Positions 60,864 to 64,000 of a stretch of 64,000 bases of DNA are shown one piece after another. Origin of the DNA: CAXGTL01 sp964645705 (GTDB lineage Archaea > Nanobdellota > Nanobdellia > Woesearchaeales > CAXGTL01); contig CAZYAB010000005.1 in the NCBI GenBank assembly GCA_964645705.1, forward strand, positions 33,916-97,915, given 5' to 3'. The translations under genes and the position numbers were made by a program. Within the stretch, counting starts at the first letter, position 1, and every line of letters starts with the position of its first letter. The notes under the pieces were generated by a model that did not search any database, was not told where the DNA came from, and was given only the letters and a program-made list of their open reading frames with translations.

Positions 60864-61352
60864 ATGCAACAAATAGAACAACAATTTGTGGAATTTTACC
60901 AGGATGTTGGTAAGGCACAAGGGTTTAATGATAATCTTCTAGTTAGCATAATGGCTTTGCTTTTTTTAGAACCTAAGGAGGTTGCTATGGAGGATTTAGC
61001 AAAAAAGACAGGCTATAGTTTGGCTTCTATTAGTAATAAAGCGAAATTTCTTGAAGCAGCAGGTTTTGTAAAAAGAACAAGCAAGCCAGGTACAAGAAAA
61101 GCATTCTTGCATGCTGAAAAAAATATCTTAAAAATCTTTAAACAAGCAATGATAAAAAAACAAGAAAATGTAATTAGCTTAGCTAAAATTAAAATCCCTG
61201 AAATAATAAAAGAAAATAAGCCAAAAGCAAAAACAAGTGAACAAAAACAAAAAATAAAAATGTTAGAAAGTTATCTTCAACAAATGCTTTTGTTTGAAAA
61301 ACTAATCCAACACATGATAAAAGGTTTTAATAATATTGATAAAATCAAATAA
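60864..61352 (+). CDS. GbsR/MarR-like transcription regulator
   Basis: A 162-residue winged-helix protein: LFLEPKEVAMEDLAKKTGYS, LASISNKAKFLEAAGFVKRT, SKPGTRKAFLHAEKNI, followed by a long helical dimerisation domain (about 90-162). This is the GbsR form of the MarR superfamily, usually a local regulator of transport or stress genes. It is the first gene before an ABC export operon (28 bp gap), so it probably controls that operon. A TATA box (CGAAACATTTATATATTGG, about 60783-60801) precedes it. Confidence 0.8.
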   Translation: MQQIEQQFVEFYQDVGKAQGFNDNLLVSIMALLFLEPKEVAMEDLAKKTGYSLASISNKAKFLEAAGFVKRTSKPGTRKAFLHAEKNILKIFKQAMIKKQENVISLAKIKIPEIIKENKPKAKTSEQKQKIKMLESYLQQMLLFEKLIQHMIKGFNNIDKIK

Positions 61353-61379
61353 AAAAAATAAAGAAAAACCAAATAAAAA

Positions 61380-62078
61380 ATGAAGCACAAACCAATAATC
61401 GAACTGAGAAATGTTTGTAAAGTTTATAAAATGGGTGAAATAGAGGTGCCTGCATTGTCTGGTGTAAATCTAATAGTGAAGAAAGGAGAGTTTGTCGCAA
61501 TACAAGGTCCATCTGGTAGTGGGAAAAGCACAATGGTTAATTCGATTGGTTGTTTAGACATACCTACTAGCGGTGAAATCTTTCTTGAACATCATAATAT
61601 TGCTCATTTAGAAGAATCTGATTTAGCACAGATTCGTGGAAAAAAAATAGGATTCATATTTCAACAGTTTAATCTAATCCCAAGCTTAACTGCTCTGGAA
61701 AATGTTATGTTGCCTATGATGTTTCAAAATACGTCATCAAAACAAAGAAGGGCAAGAGCGACTCATTTATTGACAAAAGTTGGTTTAATTGAAAGAATAC
61801 ATCATAAGCCTACTGAATTATCAGGCGGACAGCAGCAAAGGGTTGCAATTGCAAGATCTTTGGCAAATGATCCAGAAGTTATACTTGCAGATGAGCCAAC
61901 AGGAAACTTAGATAGTAAAACAGGAGAAGAGATGATTTGGTTTTTAAAAAAATTAAACAAAGAAGAAAAAAAAACAATTGTTATGGTCACTCATGATGAT
62001 AAGTTAGCCAAACAAGCTGACAGGATCGAATTTTTGAAAGACGGATTAATAGTTAAAAAAAGAAGAACAAAAAGATAA
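61380..62078 (+). CDS. ABC transporter ATPase (LolD/MacB-type)
   Basis: A 232-residue ATPase. Walker A GPSGSGKSTMVNSIG, Q-loop FIFQQFNLIPSLTALENVM, signature LSGGQQQRVAIARSL, Walker B VILADEPTGNLDSKTGEE and switch His in VMVTHDDK. This is the lolD/MacB/FtsE-type ATPase of exporters with FtsX-like permeases, matching the gene at 63382. The order regulator-ATPase-adaptor-permease is that of a tripartite-like mechanotransduction exporter. Confidence 0.93.
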   Translation: MKHKPIIELRNVCKVYKMGEIEVPALSGVNLIVKKGEFVAIQGPSGSGKSTMVNSIGCLDIPTSGEIFLEHHNIAHLEESDLAQIRGKKIGFIFQQFNLIPSLTALENVMLPMMFQNTSSKQRRARATHLLTKVGLIERIHHKPTELSGGQQQRVAIARSLANDPEVILADEPTGNLDSKTGEEMIWFLKKLNKEEKKTIVMVTHDDKLAKQADRIEFLKDGLIVKKRRTKR

Positions 62079-62130
62079 AAAGAGTAAAAAACAAAAATAA
62101 TAAAAAATAAAATATAAATAGGTGATAAAT

Positions 62131-63372
62131 ATGAAAAATATGAAAATAAAAAATATTTTTATGATATGTGTTTTAATAATGAGCATATTGTTGGTAATAA
62201 GTCTGAGCAATGCAAGTGTGTATGATTATGACTGGATTGATATTACATTGATAAGCCAGTCACCAGACCCTGTTGAACCTGGCGATACAGTAGATGTAAA
62301 AGTCAAGGTTCAAAATTTGGGAGGCTCGGCTGTAAATAATTTTAAATTTGAGATCATGCCAGAGTATCCTTTTTCATTGTATAATCCTGATGATAGGTTA
62401 AAAGAGTTGAGTAGTTTAACTGCTGGCGATGATTATGGCATTGTTTATAAGTATGAGATAAAAGTTGATGAAGATGCTGTTGAAGGAACAAATAAACTTA
62501 AGTTCAGGCATAAATACGGCAGTGGTTCATGGGTCACGCTTGAACTAAACATTGATATTCAATCACCAGATGCAATCATACTTATCAAAGACGTTAGAAC
62601 AGAGCCAGAAGTAGTTAGTCATGGTGAAAAAGCTGTGCTTAATTTTAAGTTAAAGAATTTAGCAGATTCTTTGTTAAAAGACGTAAGCTTGGACCTTGAT
62701 CTGAGTTCATCATCATTACCAATATCTCCTCTACACTCTGGTACTGAGAAAAAAATCAAGTCAATAAAAGCAGGAGAAGAAAAAGATATTAGTTTTGAGA
62801 TAATTACATTAGCAACAGCTGATTCAAAAGTTCACAAAGTTCCATTAGATCTTATTTATTATGATGAGCTTGGTGAAAAGTATAATAAAACTGATATTGT
62901 AAGCATTATTGTATCGTCTAAACCAGATCTGAGTTATTATGTTGATGGTTCAGAGGTGTTGGTGGCAGGCACTTCTGGGAAAGTTACAATTAAATTAGTT
63001 AACAAAGGGTCAGAAGACATAAAATTTGTAAATGTCAAATTAAAAGATTGCAGTGATTTTGTGAAATTGTCCACAGATGAAATATATCTGGGAAATGTTG
63101 ATTCAGATGATTATGAAACAGCTGATTTTAATTTGTATGTTGAGAAAAAGGTGTCTAATCTTAAACTGCCAGTAATCATTGAATATAGAGATTCAATCAA
63201 TAGGGTGTATAAAGATGAAGTTGAGTTACCATTAGTGCTTTATGATGCAAGAGATGCTAAAAAGTACAACCTGATAAAAGGAAATGGTTATGCAGGAATA
63301 TTAGTTATAATAATTATTGCTGTAGGCGGATTTTTTATATATAGAAGATATAAGAAACGAAAAAAAAAGTAA
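62131..63372 (+). CDS. COG1361-like surface protein of the ABC operon
   Basis: About 413 residues: signal or membrane helix (about 6-26), three beta-sandwich domains of the CARDB/COG1361 S-layer kind (words PVEPGDTVDVKVKVQNLGGS, GEKAVLNFKLKNLADS, GTSGKVTIKLVNKGSEDIK), and a C-terminal membrane helix with a basic tail (GILVIIIIAVGGFFIYRRY). The start is ATG 62131, preceded by GGTGATAA; a GTG at 62122 is in frame. Between ATPase and permease, it may be the extracellular adaptor of the exporter. Confidence 0.8.
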   Translation: MKNMKIKNIFMICVLIMSILLVISLSNASVYDYDWIDITLISQSPDPVEPGDTVDVKVKVQNLGGSAVNNFKFEIMPEYPFSLYNPDDRLKELSSLTAGDDYGIVYKYEIKVDEDAVEGTNKLKFRHKYGSGSWVTLELNIDIQSPDAIILIKDVRTEPEVVSHGEKAVLNFKLKNLADSLLKDVSLDLDLSSSSLPISPLHSGTEKKIKSIKAGEEKDISFEIITLATADSKVHKVPLDLIYYDELGEKYNKTDIVSIIVSSKPDLSYYVDGSEVLVAGTSGKVTIKLVNKGSEDIKFVNVKLKDCSDFVKLSTDEIYLGNVDSDDYETADFNLYVEKKVSNLKLPVIIEYRDSINRVYKDEVELPLVLYDARDAKKYNLIKGNGYAGILVIIIIAVGGFFIYRRYKKRKKK

Positions 63373-63381
63373 GGTGATGGA

Positions 63382-64000
63382 ATGTCAGCTTATGATTATT
63401 TTATTTTTATTTTAAGAGGTTTAGTTAGACGAAGGCTTAGAAGCTGGCTTACTGTCATTGGAATCTTTATTGGAATTGCAGCAGTAGTTTCTTTGATTGG
63501 GTTAGGCGAAGGATTAAGAGAAACAATTAATTCTCAATTTGGTTTTGTTGGAGCAGACGTCATGATAGTTACTGCTTCTGGGGGCATTGGACCTCCTGGC
63601 ACAGGTGTCGTTGATCCTTTAACAGAAAAAGAAATAAAAGCAATAGAAAGAATTCCTGGTGTTGAAGGAGTTACAGGCAGAATAATTGAATCTGCAAAAA
63701 TAGTTTATAATAATAAAGTAGGTTTTGGTTTTGTTGCTAGCATGCCTGATGGAGAAGGCAGAGAATTAGTACAAGATGTTTTAAATATTAGAACAATCAA
63801 AGGCAGGCTTCTTAAAGATGGTGATTCTGGTGTTGTTTTTGTAGGTTATGCTTTTTATGAAAATGATGAAACATATGGGAAGATAGTTGATGTTGGATCA
63901 AAAATTAAAATATTGGATAAAGAGTTTAGGGTTATTGGCATACAAGAAAAAAAAGGAAATTTTCAATATGATGGAGCAGTATTTATGAATGAAGATGATC
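63382..64000 (+). CDS. MacB/FtsX-like ABC permease, cut by window end
   Basis: Open from ATG 63382 (GGTGATGG just upstream) to the window edge, 206 codons without a stop. It has an N-terminal cytoplasmic helix (FILRGLVRRRLRSWLTVIGI), first membrane helix (GIFIGIAAVVSLIGLG), and a MacB-like periplasmic domain start (GFVGADVMIVTASGGIG, VDPLTEKEIKAIERIPGVEG). This is the normal beginning of MacB/FtsX permeases; the remaining helices are beyond the window. Confidence 0.88.
   Translation, partial: MSAYDYFIFILRGLVRRRLRSWLTVIGIFIGIAAVVSLIGLGEGLRETINSQFGFVGADVMIVTASGGIGPPGTGVVDPLTEKEIKAIERIPGVEGVTGRIIESAKIVYNNKVGFGFVASMPDGEGRELVQDVLNIRTIKGRLLKDGDSGVVFVGYAFYENDETYGKIVDVGSKIKILDKEFRVIGIQEKKGNFQYDGAVFMNEDD

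Overview
The window is one contiguous, AT-rich (roughly 30% GC) stretch of an archaeal chromosome, most likely from a DPANN-type archaeon (Woesearchaeota/Pacearchaeota-like; the lineage is inferred, not proven). The archaeal assignment rests on ribosomal proteins L7Ae, S28e, L24e and S10, EF-2 and EF-1alpha, transcription factor S, an NMD3-like protein, the wyosine enzyme Taw1, the repair protein NreA, an archaeal-type Elp3, TATA-box promoters with many leaderless or short-leader starts, GGTGAT/GGAGG ribosome-binding sites, and tRNA genes interrupted by bulge-helix-bulge (BHB) introns. TGA, TAA and TAG all act as ordinary stops.

Layout. 1-6.4 kb: a radical-SAM protein (cut by the window edge) with TatD, small membrane proteins, a methyltransferase resembling the aminoglycoside-resistance 16S rRNA methylases, a membrane-anchored alpha/beta hydrolase and an NSUN RNA m5C methyltransferase. 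6.4-8.4 kb: an intron-containing tRNA-Cys and an arsR-iscS-iscU iron-sulfur operon. 8.4-14.1 kb: JAMM protease, Elp3, membrane proteins and a TIM-barrel protein with a large insertion. 14.2-22.3 kb: ABC exporter, HEAT-like protein, AAA+/VWA pair, small membrane protein, NreA. 22.4-27.5 kb: a slipin and a family of related secreted or lipid-anchored proteins, followed by a 10-N assembly gap inside poly-C/G/T junk. 27.7-34.8 kb: Dus, phosphoesterase, Rsm22-like methyltransferase, Taw1, SpeD-family pyruvoyl decarboxylase, double Lrp/AsnC regulator, anchored metalloprotease. 34.8-42.3 kb: a deoxynucleotide block (NrdG, NrdD, dCMP deaminase, dUTPase, ThyX-like protein, thymidylate kinase-Nudix fusion). 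42.4-50.1 kb: kinase, TFS, signal peptidase, NMD3-like protein, histidine phosphatase and a 1227-residue subtilase. 50.1-56.3 kb: translation block (L7Ae, S28e, L24e, adenylate kinase, EF-2, EF-1alpha, S10, EF-Tu-domain protein). 56.4-56.95 kb: three tRNA genes. 57-64 kb: agmatinase-family enzyme, a second signal peptidase, mannose-1-phosphate guanylyltransferase and a GbsR-regulated MacB-like ABC operon running off the end.

Most striking observation: all four tRNA genes (Cys-GCA, Ser-GGA, Lys-CTT, Glu-CTC) carry a small BHB intron at the same T-loop position, 59/60. Ser and Lys also have an anticodon-loop intron at 37/38, and Glu has three introns, one in each of its three loops. The D-loop and T-loop introns were assigned by eye from base pairing, and removing them restores normal clover leaves.

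How the genes work together: the deoxynucleotide block suggests an anaerobic organism that makes dNTPs through class III ribonucleotide reductase and dTMP through dCMP deaminase, dUTPase and a ThyX-type enzyme. The SpeD homologue plus the agmatinase-family protein may form a short arginine-agmatine-putrescine route if the former is an arginine decarboxylase. Several secreted proteins (lipoproteins, subtilase, COG1361-like protein) and two signal peptidases point to an active cell surface.
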